Source of the DNA: Bugula neritina
Taxonomy: Eukaryota; Bryozoa; Gymnolaemata; Cheilostomatida; Bugulidae
Assembly: GCA_964035545.1 (NCBI GenBank)
Contig: OZ037765.1
Span: forward strand, 11,216,698-11,280,697
DNA length: 64,000 nt
Direction of reading: 5' to 3'
The notes beneath the pieces were generated by a model. The model worked only from the letters and a program-made list of their open reading frames with translations, searched no databases and was not told where the DNA came from. Of this stretch, positions 13,471-26,300 are shown in pieces. A program made the translations under genes and the position numbers. Within the stretch, counting starts at the first letter, position 1, and each line of letters starts with the position of its first letter.

Positions 13471-14454
13471 ATTAAAACTTCGTCTAAGAAATATTTCAGA
13501 ATTCAGCAAAGACACTGTATTAATGACAAAAGATAATGAATGGTAGTGGGCAACAAAAGCCCATTCAATAATGTTAGGTAAATGCGAACATTACCTTTAT
13601 AGGTGATATTTACTTTTTTGAAATGTTGATATCCGATCCTTTTTATTTAAGTAATAAATGGTAGAATATGATGATAGGTACAATGACTGTAATCATTCTG
13701 ACATTTAATTATCATTATTATTATGGAAGAAAATATGTTCACCATGTTCGACAGTAACAGTCAAGCAAAACCATGGCTATAACACAAACCATCTCATTAA
13801 GTTACTATCTTATAGTAATGTTATACATACATTACGTAGACAGCTAACTGTTAGTTCTCCTCAGCAAAGGCCTGGTGCCTCGACTAGCTGCAGTGCTATT
13901 GCGCCATAGGCCTAAACACATTTTTTTCTTATTCTTGTAAATTTTTCATTATGTTAATTAAATAAAAACAAACAAAACAAACATAGAAATACTGAAAGTT
14001 AAACAAGTAGTGTAGAAGTTATTATAGCGATTATAACTTGACCGTGTAGCCATTATGTGAGTTTGAAGACATAGTGTACCTTAATACTTTACATAAGCTG
14101 TTGAATTTACATCATGTGAGGGTAGGCGGCTTGTTTATCAACTGTATTTAGGGAGCAGAGTCATGTTACTCTTTCCCATACAAAGTTAATATGTGGGTAA
14201 ACATCGTTATCTAATCCTTAAGCACACACAAGCAATAATATACAGTCAATATTACGGTCCAGCAAGCAGCCTGCCTGTCCCCATCACAGGTAATTTATAA
14301 GATTATAAACAAGAAGAGTGCAATTCACACTACATAAAACCTGTATTACACCAGTCCTCCCTTATTACACATAGCAAATAAGTGCAGTTGATTTCACCAG
14401 AGCGTAAAAGGCTATAGTCATAGCATGTTCTGCTAGAATGGTACTATTATACAC

Positions 14455-16274
14455 CTAGAGTCTAGAAGTCATGCCACCGGCCATGACTATTGTTTCTCCA
14501 GTTATATAAGATGCATCATCTGAAACTAGGAAAGATACTGTTCCAGAACAATCCTTTGGTGTGCCATATCTATAATAAAATATGGTATCTATATCCCACA
14601 TAATTTAACTGAGCTAATAACACTGTATTCAATTTTCTAAAAGTCACAAAGTTTAAAGTATCTAAACAAGCTGAAGGCTTTGAATAGGTAAGGAGAGGTT
14701 ATGGCAGGACAAGATGACTAGTCTTGAAAAACGTTTGTTTCAATTCCATAAAAAGTGCCAATCCAAAACCCATGTCAAGGTTAATGGCTCACAAAGTCCT
14801 TGAAATATTGTCAACTATAAGGTCTCCACACTTTTCACTTGGTTCAATACACAAGTGATAAGTTATAATAGGCGGATAAGTGTGACAACTAAACCACTGA
14901 GGTAGAATGGTTTTACCTTTTCATCGGTATACCTAGCAATTCAGGATCTTCTTGAGTCAACTAAAACACAAACAAGGAACATCCTATTATTTCGGTGTTA
15001 CTGAAAGGATGACTTTCTTGATCAGTCAAGCCAGTGCTTATAGAACACTCCATCAAAATAGCTGTAGCTTGTTTCACACTGATAATGGGAGAGTTCAGAT
15101 GGGGCTTATACAAGGTCATGAGGCGGTTTTCTCACCTTTCCTGTGATGTGCACATAAAAGTTGATGCTATCTATTTCTCCGAGCACAAAGTCTAATGTTG
15201 ATTACCAGTTTTCGAGATTGTGATTTTAATTTTGCTGCATCAATATTATGGGAACCAGGTAACTGGGTAACAAACATAACTTTGTGAAATTAACCAGACA
15301 ATTAATATTCTAGCTAAAGTTCTGGCAAATATGCAGTTTTTCATTAGGATCAGTTTTAGTACACATTTTCTTCGAAAGAAAATCCTGTTTTTAGCAGACT
15401 AATTGGTTAATATAAACAAATATATTTTCATAGTGAATTAAATTGAAAATTCTTAATAATGAGCATCTTAGAAAAAAAACAGCTAACAACAAACTGTTCG
15501 ACTATAATTATTGGATATAACCTTTGAAAGAATTTAAATTAGAAAAATCAAAAAATCCCATTGAAAAATTTGGACTATAAAATTGAAGCAAAGTGAGAAT
15601 TTTAATATTTTCAGAGAACTTTTGTAAAAAAACCCAGTCAGGATAAGAACTATTAAGGATTTGCAGACATTAAGGTCCTTAGTAAAGTGGAGACAAAAGG
15701 AATTATGACACATGCAATACAAATTAGTCCCTTTACATGTAGCATATGCAGTTGAGCCCTCTCAATAATGTATTATCTAAGTAACAAAGTAAACAAAGAT
15801 AATAATAACATGACATAATGTAGCCAACACCTGGAGTATACTGCTGTACATTATAACGCTCTCCTGCACTGATAACATTCACTCTGATAACTAACTACTT
15901 AGGTAATTCTAAAATCAGTGAAGGAAAATTGTTTTGTTGCCTGCAATGAAAGGCTGTTTTATTTATAGTGAAAGTTGAATTAGCTTGATTCTACACCTCC
16001 AGCAATTCTATTTTGCTAGTCATAAGATATTCTAATAAGTTCAAAGGACAGCTATGGAAAAATTTTGATGGGACAAATCAATTTAAGGTTTACAGATATA
16101 AGATGATCAGTTTAAAGATCACTGCCATAAAAGGCAATTAATTTGGGCTATTTCTGTATATACCAGCTTCCTATTGTGTAATGAGCTGAAAATTTGTGTG
16201 TGTGTTGTGTGTGTTGTGTGTGTGTTGTGTGTGTGTTGTGTGTGTGTGTGTGTGGTGTGTGTGTGGTGTGTGTG

Positions 16275-16326
<52 letters not shown>

Positions 16327-19300
16327 TGTGGTGCTTGTGTGTGTGTTGTGTGTGTGGTGTGTGTTGTGTGTGTGGGGTATGCGTTTCGTACCAGCTCCTA
16401 TTTACACCAATAGCACTTGTCTCAACTCTAGCTGTACCAGCATATCATGAGCATTATTTGAAAATCAGCTCTCTAGTTTTGTTTGTATAGAAAAACAAGA
16501 AAATAAAACTGCTACCTGCACATTATTCAGCAGTAGTAAAACCAGTAAAGTCACAGTTCAAAGAAACATACCGTCAAGTTCAAATCATTGGAAAGCATAA
16601 AAGAATACATTTCAGTATTGACAAAACACTTTAAATACAGCTTAATGAGTTAACCCCTGAAAAAATTGCTGAGGTTAATTAAATACTAAGCTTAGTTTCA
16701 AATTTACTTGGTCAACTATAATATTTCGTGAAAATATGAAGAGTATGTATTATATAGAAATAAAAAATAGTGAGTCAAATTACGAGTACTACCTACCATT
16801 GCAGCAAACTTGGTTTTTATAACACCAGGAGCAATAGCATTTACTCTGATATTTTCAGGTGCCAGTGCATTAGACATTGCTCTGGTTAACCCCAGCAATG
16901 CTGTCTTCGTTACTGAATATGATCCAATGACCTACAACGCCAATGAAGATTACTGAAAAATGACCCATCAAATTTCAAAGAATATAAAAGAAATTATGTA
17001 AAGCAGCCAATTATTTGCAATGCAAATAAAGTGCAAACTGTATGTTATCTGAAATAAAATGCAGTTGGTATATAATAGCCTTAATATAACCTGATTATAA
17101 GTTAAAAAATTTTCACACAAGGTAGCTGGAGAGCTAATTATTCGCAAAACAATGGTTGGGATAAATAGATACAACAGATGTCATTTAAATATTTTATGAA
17201 GCAATAGCCTAAAGTAATCTTTCATCAGTAACAAGTTTTCCGATTGAGTTTCAATTTACTTCATTAAAGTTTTTTGGGAAATTTTTTTTCTGGTTGGCAT
17301 AAAAAAGTTTTTAATTTAATAGGACTTTCAAAGTGGGAATTGTCTTTCTTTTGACATACAAAATTGTTATGCTTGGCACAGATGGTGCCTGTTTTTCACA
17401 ATATCCTTGCAAGTTTCTAGACACGCTGCACAACAAAACACACTCAAATCAATAGGCAATCAATCATATTGGTAGTGTTGGTAAATTTATTTTCAAGACA
17501 AAGCTGACTTCGCAGTGCAATAAGTGACTCTTGAAAATAGATGCTGAAAGCAAAACTAAATTTTCAAATCACAAATTTTAGTTTTACTGAAAAATTTACC
17601 TTTGACTCCTTAGAGCTTCAAAATTTTAGAAATTATAACAATGTTGCAATATAAATTATAATAATTTAGCCAACATGACATCCAAAAAAGTATAATTTGG
17701 TATATTTAACCATTTCAAAAAGTTTTAAAATTTCAGTATAAAAAGGATAGAATCTATTCTGATTTATTTTCTTTTAAAATGATGAAAAGACAAATGTCAA
17801 GGTAAAGGTTCAAGAACATTCAGCTGAAATCATAAAGTTTCACCTCCCCCCCTCTCGAACCTGTGCATAAAGATGAAAAGCTCTCCACCACAAATGTGAC
17901 CTGAGCTAAGAATTATACAAAGTATTTTTTGCAACTTTTATATGACTAGAAAGTGAATATGAAGTAAATTAACATCAGAACAATTCAGAGAATTCTTTTT
18001 CAAAAAGTAGTATTTCATTAATTACTGTGTACAACAACATTGCTTTAAAAACAAAAATGTCTTTTATTTGCTACTTCTCCCGAAGTACATAGCAAACAAG
18101 GTTTTACCCAATAAAATCTTAAGGTGGCCTGGATTTAAATAGGAATTGGTAGTCCATAGAAGAATAAAATATTTCAAATGAAAAAATAAGTTATCAAACC
18201 CTAGATTTAACTGTCATTAATTGTAGTTTAAAATAAATGAAAAAAATAAAAATCACTACCCCAATACAGTTTTTTTCACAAATATTGCATTTCCTGCTGT
18301 AAAATAAACATTCTAGTTTATTGCTAAATTCTCTCAATGATGTCCTTAAAAACACTATTGATGATACAGAGTTAACTAACTTATCCCATGGCTTGCTGAA
18401 AATAATAATAATAAATAAAGTAGATGCATTCCAATACTAATTTGCTCAAAATTTAAAAACTTTCTAATCATTCAATTTTTTTCAGAAACGTTTAGTCAAG
18501 TTAAGCTAAAGAAACAATTTAGGCAAGATCGACTGAGTAATTTCAAGTACTCTAATAAAAATGCTTATTATAGAACAGATTTTACAAAAAAAGACGAAAA
18601 AAATCTTCAACTGCATAAAACATGGGGCCTTAACCGAAATATATAAATTTTTTTTACAGTTGTTACCATTGAAATTGTATTGGATCCTCATAATCTTTAG
18701 TCTTCTGACATAGGATTTATTGCTATAGATGTTTTTTGTAGTTTAAGATGTAGCCAGCATATATCTGAGTAGTTTTAGAAAATTTTTAAAAATCAAATTT
18801 TCTTTCAATTTGCTACTTGTAGGTGTTTAGAATGATAACAATAGTATCCATGCCATTAAGCCAATATATGCAAAAGTTGTGCTCTTTTTAAATACAGCAT
18901 GCAAATAATTGGTTGAATTCCCAAATATGTATATCTGCAACTACCAGCAAATTTACAAATAGGACAAACATTAAATGGAAATATAATTAATATGAATAAT
19001 ATGTCGTACTTACTGGAAATGGAGTATAAGCTCCAATAGAAGACACAAAGACTATTGAGCCACCACTAAAACAAACAAATACCTAGTAGTATAACTTTTT
19101 AAAAATTTAGAGCATACCAACAATTCAAAGTAATGAAAATAGGCCAACAAGAAAACTTTTAGAAAAAGATATTTTTGAAAATATATGGTAAAACTAATAT
19201 AACAAAAATCTATCAAAGTGGTTAATTGCAACAAAGTTTGTATTATAAAGTTTTCAAAAAATTGTTTTTGTGCATTTAACATATAGACCAGCATATTAAA

Positions 19301-22300
19301 TGTAGTAATTTATTTAAAAAAAATAAATAATGCATTTTTTTTATAAAATTCTCGAAAATACTATATTTTAATAGCTGTTTACGCAGCATTGCTTCAGCTT
19401 CTTTTTCCATAATTTTTTACCCCATAATATATCAACTTGAAAATAATATGTAGCTTTGGTTACCCATAAATCATTAAGAAGAGAAGACAACTCCTACTAA
19501 ATCAAAAGATTAAAAAGAAACAAGTTATTTATTCAATTGTTCTATTGAAATCGTGTACAGTTGCAGCACATAAAGCACATGCACTTCAAAGCAAAAAGTT
19601 AAACGGATGCCAGTTTTACAAATTTACAATATCCCAATTGCCTCAATAGTTGTAAAAGTAGATGAACAATTATAAACAGTTGAAAGCCAACTAATTAAAA
19701 TCTATAAATAACAATAATTAATAATAATATGTAAATAAGGAAATACCACTAATCTAAACATACTTCTGAAATAGAAAAGATTATTTCTGTTGAATACATG
19801 TAAGTGTATTGATATATCTAATAAATGTAAGTTTATGTTGAATGTACACAGAAAATGTGGTATAGTATGTAGAAGTATAAAAATGTAGTCTATACATGTG
19901 AGTTTTCAGCTTACCCTCTTTTTCGCATGTGTGGTAAAATTTCCTTAGCAAGCATGAATCCAGCTTTCACATTTGTATCCCACAGCTATGAAATAGAACA
20001 TACAATATAAAGTTATCCTTTTGCATTGCCAATAAGACAATTACAGTTGTAGTATTGAGATTAACCAGTAGTCCCCGTGGTGTAATGGTTAGCACAGTCG
20101 GGTTCAATTCCCAGTGGGGGTAAAATTATTTTACAACAGTAATCTTCAATCCTTATTTTTATTCTACCAAAAGCAGTTCTATAAGACACTATAGATGCAA
20201 GTAATTTCATACATTACTGGCAAAGGAAGAACATATGATCACATTTAGAATAATAACCATGTGCATTTTAAAATGAGTTGTCCAATTGCAAAGCAGACAC
20301 TGGCTTAGCAACGTAGAGTGCACTGAACTCAAATCCATCTGTCTATTTCTTATATTTATATCAATTCTTGATTTTGGTGGCAAAAGAGAATTAATAAATT
20401 AGCATAAAAAATTAGATATTGAATTTTTGTTCATGGACAAACCTTAAACCTGCTCCAAGAGAGTATACCCAAAAATAATGCCTGCGATAGAAATATTATG
20501 TAATAGGACAAAATTACAAACATAATATTATTAACATTATTTACCTTATCCCATCCTGCTTCTGATATCTAGAAAAATTACAATAAGCATATCTTAACAA
20601 TTACAAATTTTGTAAAAGAACAGAACAAAAACTTCATTAGTCACTGTTTATACTAGTAGACAATTGAGTACATATTTATATAAAAGCCTATATGACTATT
20701 CTAACAAAAAAATATGGGTCATTTTACTTAATTTAGTACACACTGGATATCTTCAGTTTTTAGCTATTTTTCACAATTTAACTGCTAGTAGACATGGTTT
20801 TTTTGGCCAAAACTAGTAAAACACCAATAAATACACCTAAATAATCAAAGTTCTTTTTAATTTTGCTTCATTTCCTATGTTTTTCCTAATTATTCAGCTA
20901 CTTTAGGGTGCGGACCGTTACGGTTTTTTCGTAACGGTCCGCACTCCTAATAAGCTAAATATATAAGAAAAAACATGGGAAATCAAGCAAAATTAAGAAG
21001 AGCCTTAATTATTTCGGTATATTTATTGGTGTGTTATTAGTTTCGGGCAAAAAGCCATGTTCATTACCAGCTAAATTGTGAAAAATAATTAAAAAATGAA
21101 GATTTCAGTGTGTACTAAATTAAGTAAAATGACCCATATATGAATTGCAAAAAAATTTGCAACAATAAATAGAGGGCAGTTTTAAATTCAACTAATTTGA
21201 GAAATAACTGAAGTATATTACCTCCATCATAGGCCCAAAGTGGGGACTGCAAGCAACATTAGAAACAAATATGTCAATGCCTCCATACTCCTCAACAGCC
21301 TACAATAAGCAATAATATCAGGTCTTATGAGCCTTAGAATGTCACATTTTATAAAGTTTTACTTAATTGATGCAATGAAAATATTTTCTATATATAATAA
21401 CTAAATGCTGAATGAATTACCATTCATTCAATTCTCAACGCAAAACACCTTTTTAATGGCATATGTGTTTTATCAATAATTATTTATATTATTTATATTA
21501 TATATAAATTTGTTCACCTTTTGAACGAGACTTTTTCTGTGCTCATCTTTAGAGACATGACAAACCATCCCAGAGATGGAAAGGTTCTGTGATTTTAATT
21601 CAGCTACAGCATCGTCGACCTTTTGCTGGTTCCGACTACTAATAACAACTTGTGCTCCATCTTGACCAAGTCGGCGAGCAATATCAAACCCAATACTAAA
21701 AGACAAACAAGCTTAGTTTGCTATATAATATATATTATTACTAAATAACATATTGCTCATCATTCGAATATAATGTGTGAATGCTCTCTTTTCTTACAAT
21801 ATCACTATACACGTGCTAAAAATATTAACTAAGCAAAATTAGGTGGGCATGTATATAGTGACCTAAATAATGATAAAATTAGACCATTTGCTAAATATAT
21901 AAACAAGTAGTTTGCAGTTTTGATACCAGAAAACAAAAGTCTAATAAGACATAAAGCAAAGAACAATGTTTGCTTGATGAAAAGTAAAAATAATTTGTAT
22001 AATTGATGGCAGTTTTAATTCTATGTTATCTTTCTATTATAGTTTTCATAATTAAATACATATAACTAGTATTGTACATTAATATAAAAATTGCATATAG
22101 AAAATTTGCAAATATTAAGTTTTATTTAGGTAATATCATTGATAATTATTATTATAGTAATGTTAATTCTGTTCTAGACTTTAATAGTTAGAGCATTGGC
22201 TTGAAAATTAGTTTGAATGCCAGTAAACACCATTGGTGATGTTAGGAAGGGCATTCAGTTATAATTGATCTTATGCCAACATAGTGAAAAAGTCCTTAGC

Positions 22301-23332
22301 CTGCTTAAAAAGCCTTTTTCATCAGGGGTTCTGACAAAGATGGCAATTAAAAAATTTGTTAGTGAGTTTTTTTTATAGTAACTTGAATTCTAGTAAACTA
22401 CAGGTACAGAATGTCAAGCTGGGAGTAAAAACATAAACATAAACATGACCTATAAATATTAATTTTAACCATACTGTTCCAATAACATTCATGCAGTTTG
22501 TTTAAAGCACCAAAATTGTTGGTTGTGAGTTTTTTCAGCAAGATTATATAGAATATGTTTGTTCACCAAAATGCTCCCAACTAGTGTCCCCAACAACAAC
22601 ACTAATAAGACTTCCCGTACTTTATCTGTCTGACTTATTATTTGATGTCAACAGCTATATATCCCTATTATTTATATGTGAACCATAATCAGGATGCATT
22701 TATGATTGGGAAAACAATTTTTTAATTTTGCACAATAAGGAAAAACACAGAATTGCTTAGGTGAACTTGAGGAAAATAATATGTTATTAGTTTTAATCCT
22801 AAACTGAGCAAAATCTTCTTTAAATAGATTCACTTATCTTAATAGAAATTGCTACTAAAACTGAATTCAACTAGATTCAAAGGTTTAAAATATTAATATT
22901 TTTTATTGGGTGAGTTATTTAGTACTTGAATACTCTCATTATTCTATATTGCTTGCAATTTTTAGTTGAATTTTTTTCACACATATTTCTAAATAATGCA
23001 AAATAAGTTAATTAATTGGCTGAAATTAAACATAATTGCTCAAACTCAACTGAAGATCAATAGAAAAAAAACTCAGTCAGACTATAAGAACAAATTTTCA
23101 ACTTAGTTTGCATTTACCATTATTTTGTATTAGTATTAGTATTACTATTATTATAATACCCTTCAGTAGATCCTGTTACAATTGCCACTTTTCCATGAAG
23201 TCGACCAGTAGACATAGCCATAGGGATTGTTAATCTGGCACTTTTAACTTTGCGTTGGATTAAGAATGGGTTAAATCTTTCCAATTTTAAATTACTGGCT
23301 AACCGCATACGTGTTAGATTAGAGATCTGCAT
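14455..23332 (-). CDS. DHRS4: DHRS4 orthologue, peroxisomal NADP-dependent short-chain dehydrogenase/reductase
   Basis: Nine coding exons, read downward: 23332-23160, 21695-21518, 21299-21222, 20568-20545, 19985-19915, 19065-19014, 16931-16797, 14960-14917, 14569-14455. All junctions are GT-AG and the phases close to 289 aa (human 278). Classical SDR features are the cofactor motif TGSTEGIG (residues 53-60), SSR at the end of beta 2 (NADP preference), SN-V-A at 130-133 where NNAG is usual, catalytic Ser in VSS (183-184), and YSVTK with Tyr197 and Lys201. The C-terminus is SRL, a type 1 peroxisomal targeting signal as in human DHRS4. The family reduces retinal and other aromatic or alpha-dicarbonyl carbonyls with NADPH. 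The first 40 residues are basic and could be a presequence; Met38 and Met40 are alternative starts. An in-frame ORF extends upstream of Met1, but an acceptor just after 23398 suggests a 5' UTR exon boundary. Exon 4 is a 24-nt microexon encoding ISEAGWDK. Confidence 0.94.
16194..16378. repeat. TG-rich microsatellite
   Basis: About 185 bp of GT/TG repeats interrupted by TTG and GGTG units, with a pure TG run near 16277-16318. It lies in the DHRS4 intron between exons 7 and 8. Three overlapping Cys/Val frames cross it and are not genes. Confidence 0.97.
20071..20121 (+). repeat. tRNA-derived fossil or SINE head without anticodon arm
   Basis: The sequence starts GTCCCCGTGGTGTAATGG, continues TTAGCAC like a tRNA D-arm (box A), then jumps to GGGTTCAATTCCC (T-arm, box B) and a GTGGGGG strand that can pair with the 5' CCCC. 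The whole anticodon arm is missing, so this cannot be a working tRNA. The D-arm wording is closest to tRNA-Gln. It lies antisense in a DHRS4 intron. A related copy with a longer middle is at 32014-32096. Confidence 0.65.
20712..21139. mobile_element. 428-bp near-palindromic foldback element in DHRS4 intron
   Basis: The left end ATATGGGTCATTTTACTTAA matches the right end TTAAGTAAAATGACCCATAT in inverted orientation, and the inverted similarity runs through most of both arms. The centre is a perfect 15-bp inverted repeat, GTGCGGACCGTTACG at 20908-20922 and its complement at 20930-20944, with a 7-base loop of GTTTTTT. TA dinucleotides at both borders suit a Tc1/mariner-type insertion. It lies between DHRS4 exons 3 and 4. 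It has no coding capacity. Confidence 0.85.
22175..22343 (+). mobile_element. tRNA-derived SINE, diverged copy
   Basis: Shares with the copy at 42739-42930 the segment CCATTGGTGATGTTAGGAAG, the following GCAT-CAGT-ATAATTG text, and the tail AGGGGTTCT-ACA-GATGG. The tRNA-like 5' part is worn (TTAGAGCATTGGCTTG at about 22190, degraded box B). It is in the DHRS4 intron between exons 1 and 2, antisense to the gene. Confidence 0.75.
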
Positions 23333-26300
23333 TGAAACCTCAGCTTTAGAATTTGAACTGTACAGCTTCCAGAAAGATAAGATAACGAATATCTGCAAGA
23401 TAAAGTTTACATACAGAACTTTCAAAATAAATATATTTATTTATAAGCCATAAGCTATACTTATACAAATGTGAAATAACTACATTTAATCTTAGAGTTT
23501 GCAGTACAAGTTGCAGATGATTTTTAACCTAAAAGTAAATATGAGCATAAAAATTAAATATAATAAACACTCAAATTATACTTATAGCTTTTATATTAGT
23601 ATTACTATTAGATTATTATGAATACGCATTACAAATATCAATACGATATTTGAAAAGTGATTGCATCACATTGATATAAATGCAAATATGGGTATCAATA
23701 TCAATCATTAATAAATATAATTCAATTGAATTTGAATATGCTTTTGCATTAGCAGTGTATTATATTTATTAGTTTAGTAACATAAAATTAAATCATAATC
23801 ATAATAATAATATTAATTTATAATTATAATCATAATGATAATTATAACGATATTATCATAGATGCAAGCGAAAACCACCAAGCTCAAAAGCAAAATGAGA
23901 CACGGTACTAGTAGAACAAGCGACTGGTGAGAGTAACATACTTATTACTTATTAGCTATTGAGCTTCAACTTCAAGTTGTTATTTCTATTTATCAAGCTC
24001 CGTAATCTTTTTTGTCCTAGTCTTGCGGGGACAAAATACTTAAGCCTCGCCCACTGAATAGCAATAGCTCACAAAATGCAGGCAATTAATATACTGTGAA
24101 AAGCGATTTACTAATAAAAGAATAAATGCTTTTCTATGTCTATGCGTGCTAAAAATATAGTGTTGCTATAAAGTTTGAACAGATAATATGTACTGAGTGA
24201 GTGAGAGTGCCGACGATGGTAAACGTTCTTCTATTTGTAATAATATTTTATAAACGACTGTGTATCGGACTAATCTCATTCAGAGACTAGCGGCCAAGGT
24301 GTATCAGTTCATCTCGAGAAAATAAGAAGTAAATAGCTGATGTAAATTATTTTAGTTGACATATTGATATTGTTTTACTTTTTAGTAGTTTCATTTAGCT
24401 TTAAAAATATTTTAATAAATAGTTTATAATTATTATATTTACATTATCTCCATGCCTAAGGGCTAAGGCCTAGGGTAATCACTCTTACTCTTACTCTAAC
24501 TCTTAGTCTTAGTCTTACTCTTGCCTCTTGGTCTAAGTCTAGCGTTTAACTTAAAGTTAAACTGTATTACTATCAGTATGGCTCAAAGTCAATGAGTCAA
24601 TAACAATGAGTGTCGCTGACACTATCAGTATGACTATGACTATGAGTAGCACTATGACTATCAGTCTCATGATTGTAATCATGACCATAATTGATATTGA
24701 TTAGACTAAGACTAACTCTAACTTTAAGTTTAAGACTTGGTCACTTGCAGTTACTGTAACTGTTAGTGTTACAGTTAGTAAGTTACAGTTAGAGTTAGTG
24801 TTACTCTTACTGCTTAGTCTTACACTTCTAGTGACACTAACAGTTACACTTACACTTACTGCCTCACAGTTATTGTTAGTGTTACTGTTATTGTTACTGT
24901 TTGAGTTTGAGTTCGAGTCACTGTTTGTGTTACTGTGCTACTGTTAGTCATACTCACAGTCATCATGAGATCATCAACTTCTAATGACCATAATCATGTA
25001 GTTGTACTTGTATTTAAAGCTGTATAATATTAAATTTATTTCAATAATTGTAACTTTGAGTTTGTTATTTATTTGCCATATACAATTACATATCATTATT
25101 CATTGTGATTGTATCAGTATGAGTATGACTATGACATCGAGTTTAACTTATAGTTATTGAATAATTGACTATTACTATGAGTATGACTCTGAGCATTGAA
25201 TCTGCACTGTAGCATAATGATAATCACTTCATAATCATATTCATATAGTTAATCCAATTTAATATTTACAATTATTTTGATATTCTGTATAATATTAACT
25301 GTAAGCATAACTATTGGTATTACTATGAGTCATAGTAATAATTATATAAACATAGTTAAACTTGAAGTTATAACTTCGTCCTACTCTTATTTCTTATACA
25401 ATAGTAAAGAATACTGATACTCATATTATGAGTGCGAGTATGACTATTAGTATTCTATGGGTATTACTAATAGTATGAGTATTCTTCATTATTGTATAAC
25501 TATAAGACAATTATAAGAGTAAGATGAAGTTATAACTCTAAGTTTAAAACTAATATTATAACATAAAAGTTGAACTTGTACTTAGAGTTATACTCATACT
25601 GTTGTATTTGAGGTTCTAAGCATAACTATAAGTATAAGTATAAGTTTATTTTTTAAATTTAAAAGGCTCTACTACATTTACTACCAGTTCTAAAGTTTTA
25701 AGCAGTAAAAGCTAAAGCTAAAAATAGTGAGTTGATAACTAAATTAAAATAAACAAATAATATTATCGTTATGAGTTTCATGACTTCAGACAATCTACAT
25801 CATGTTATTTATTACATTCTTATTAACAATTTTAACTCATGGTTTATTAATTTTTATCATCCCTAAGCTAATAAATAATGGTCTGTAATAGTCTGTAATG
25901 ATTTAATCTATTTTCATATCTATGATAACTTATTAAATGATCATGATGATTATAATGGTGGGTTATGATTAAAACTTAAAGTTAAGTCAAGTTTTAATAT
26001 TTATGCAATATATTTTTATCCAATAAGCTATTCTTCAAATATGTTATTTATAGCTTCTCTCAACTCCGTTTTGTTTTTATATTAAGGATATACTTTTGCC
26101 TAGTAGTTGGTAGTTAAATATTGAAATTTTCTCAATCTATTCATCAAAAAAGTACGTGCACTGTAAAATTAGGTTTTAGAATTCAAAGAAGGCAAACTAG
26201 TTTTAAGGAAGGTATTATTTATATAAAAATAACATGACAATGATGTTTTTAACATGTTTTGTCCTCGTATATGTCTTGCACATAATCAGTTTTACAGTAC

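Larger units (their letters stand above)
9300..14454. other. Intergenic PRR15-DHRS4
   Basis: Five kilobases with no supported coding region. Recognisable items are a near-perfect 18-bp direct duplication at 10363-10398, a short TATGAG/TATGAC array near 12806-12840, and a relatively GC-rich block at 13270-13470 that looks like a promoter. The rest is AT-rich unique sequence. Confidence 0.5.

Noticed and set aside
16174-16490. Three Cys-Val-rich frames, resembling a cysteine-rich peptide
   Set aside because: All are translations of the TG microsatellite in three phases inside a DHRS4 intron.
20071-20121. Functional tRNA gene
   Set aside because: The anticodon arm is entirely missing, so it cannot decode.
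20440-20500. Possible extra DHRS4 exon ([11 protein letters not shown] after an acceptor-like site)
   Set aside because: The SDR fold is continuous from WDK in exon 4 to LWDTNVK in exon 5, so an insert here would break a conserved helix and shift the frame.
23333-23425. N-terminal extension of DHRS4 starting MKVLYVNF
   Set aside because: A splice-acceptor-like TATCTTGCAG lies inside it (to about 23399) and the text has no homologue, so the start at 23332 is preferred.
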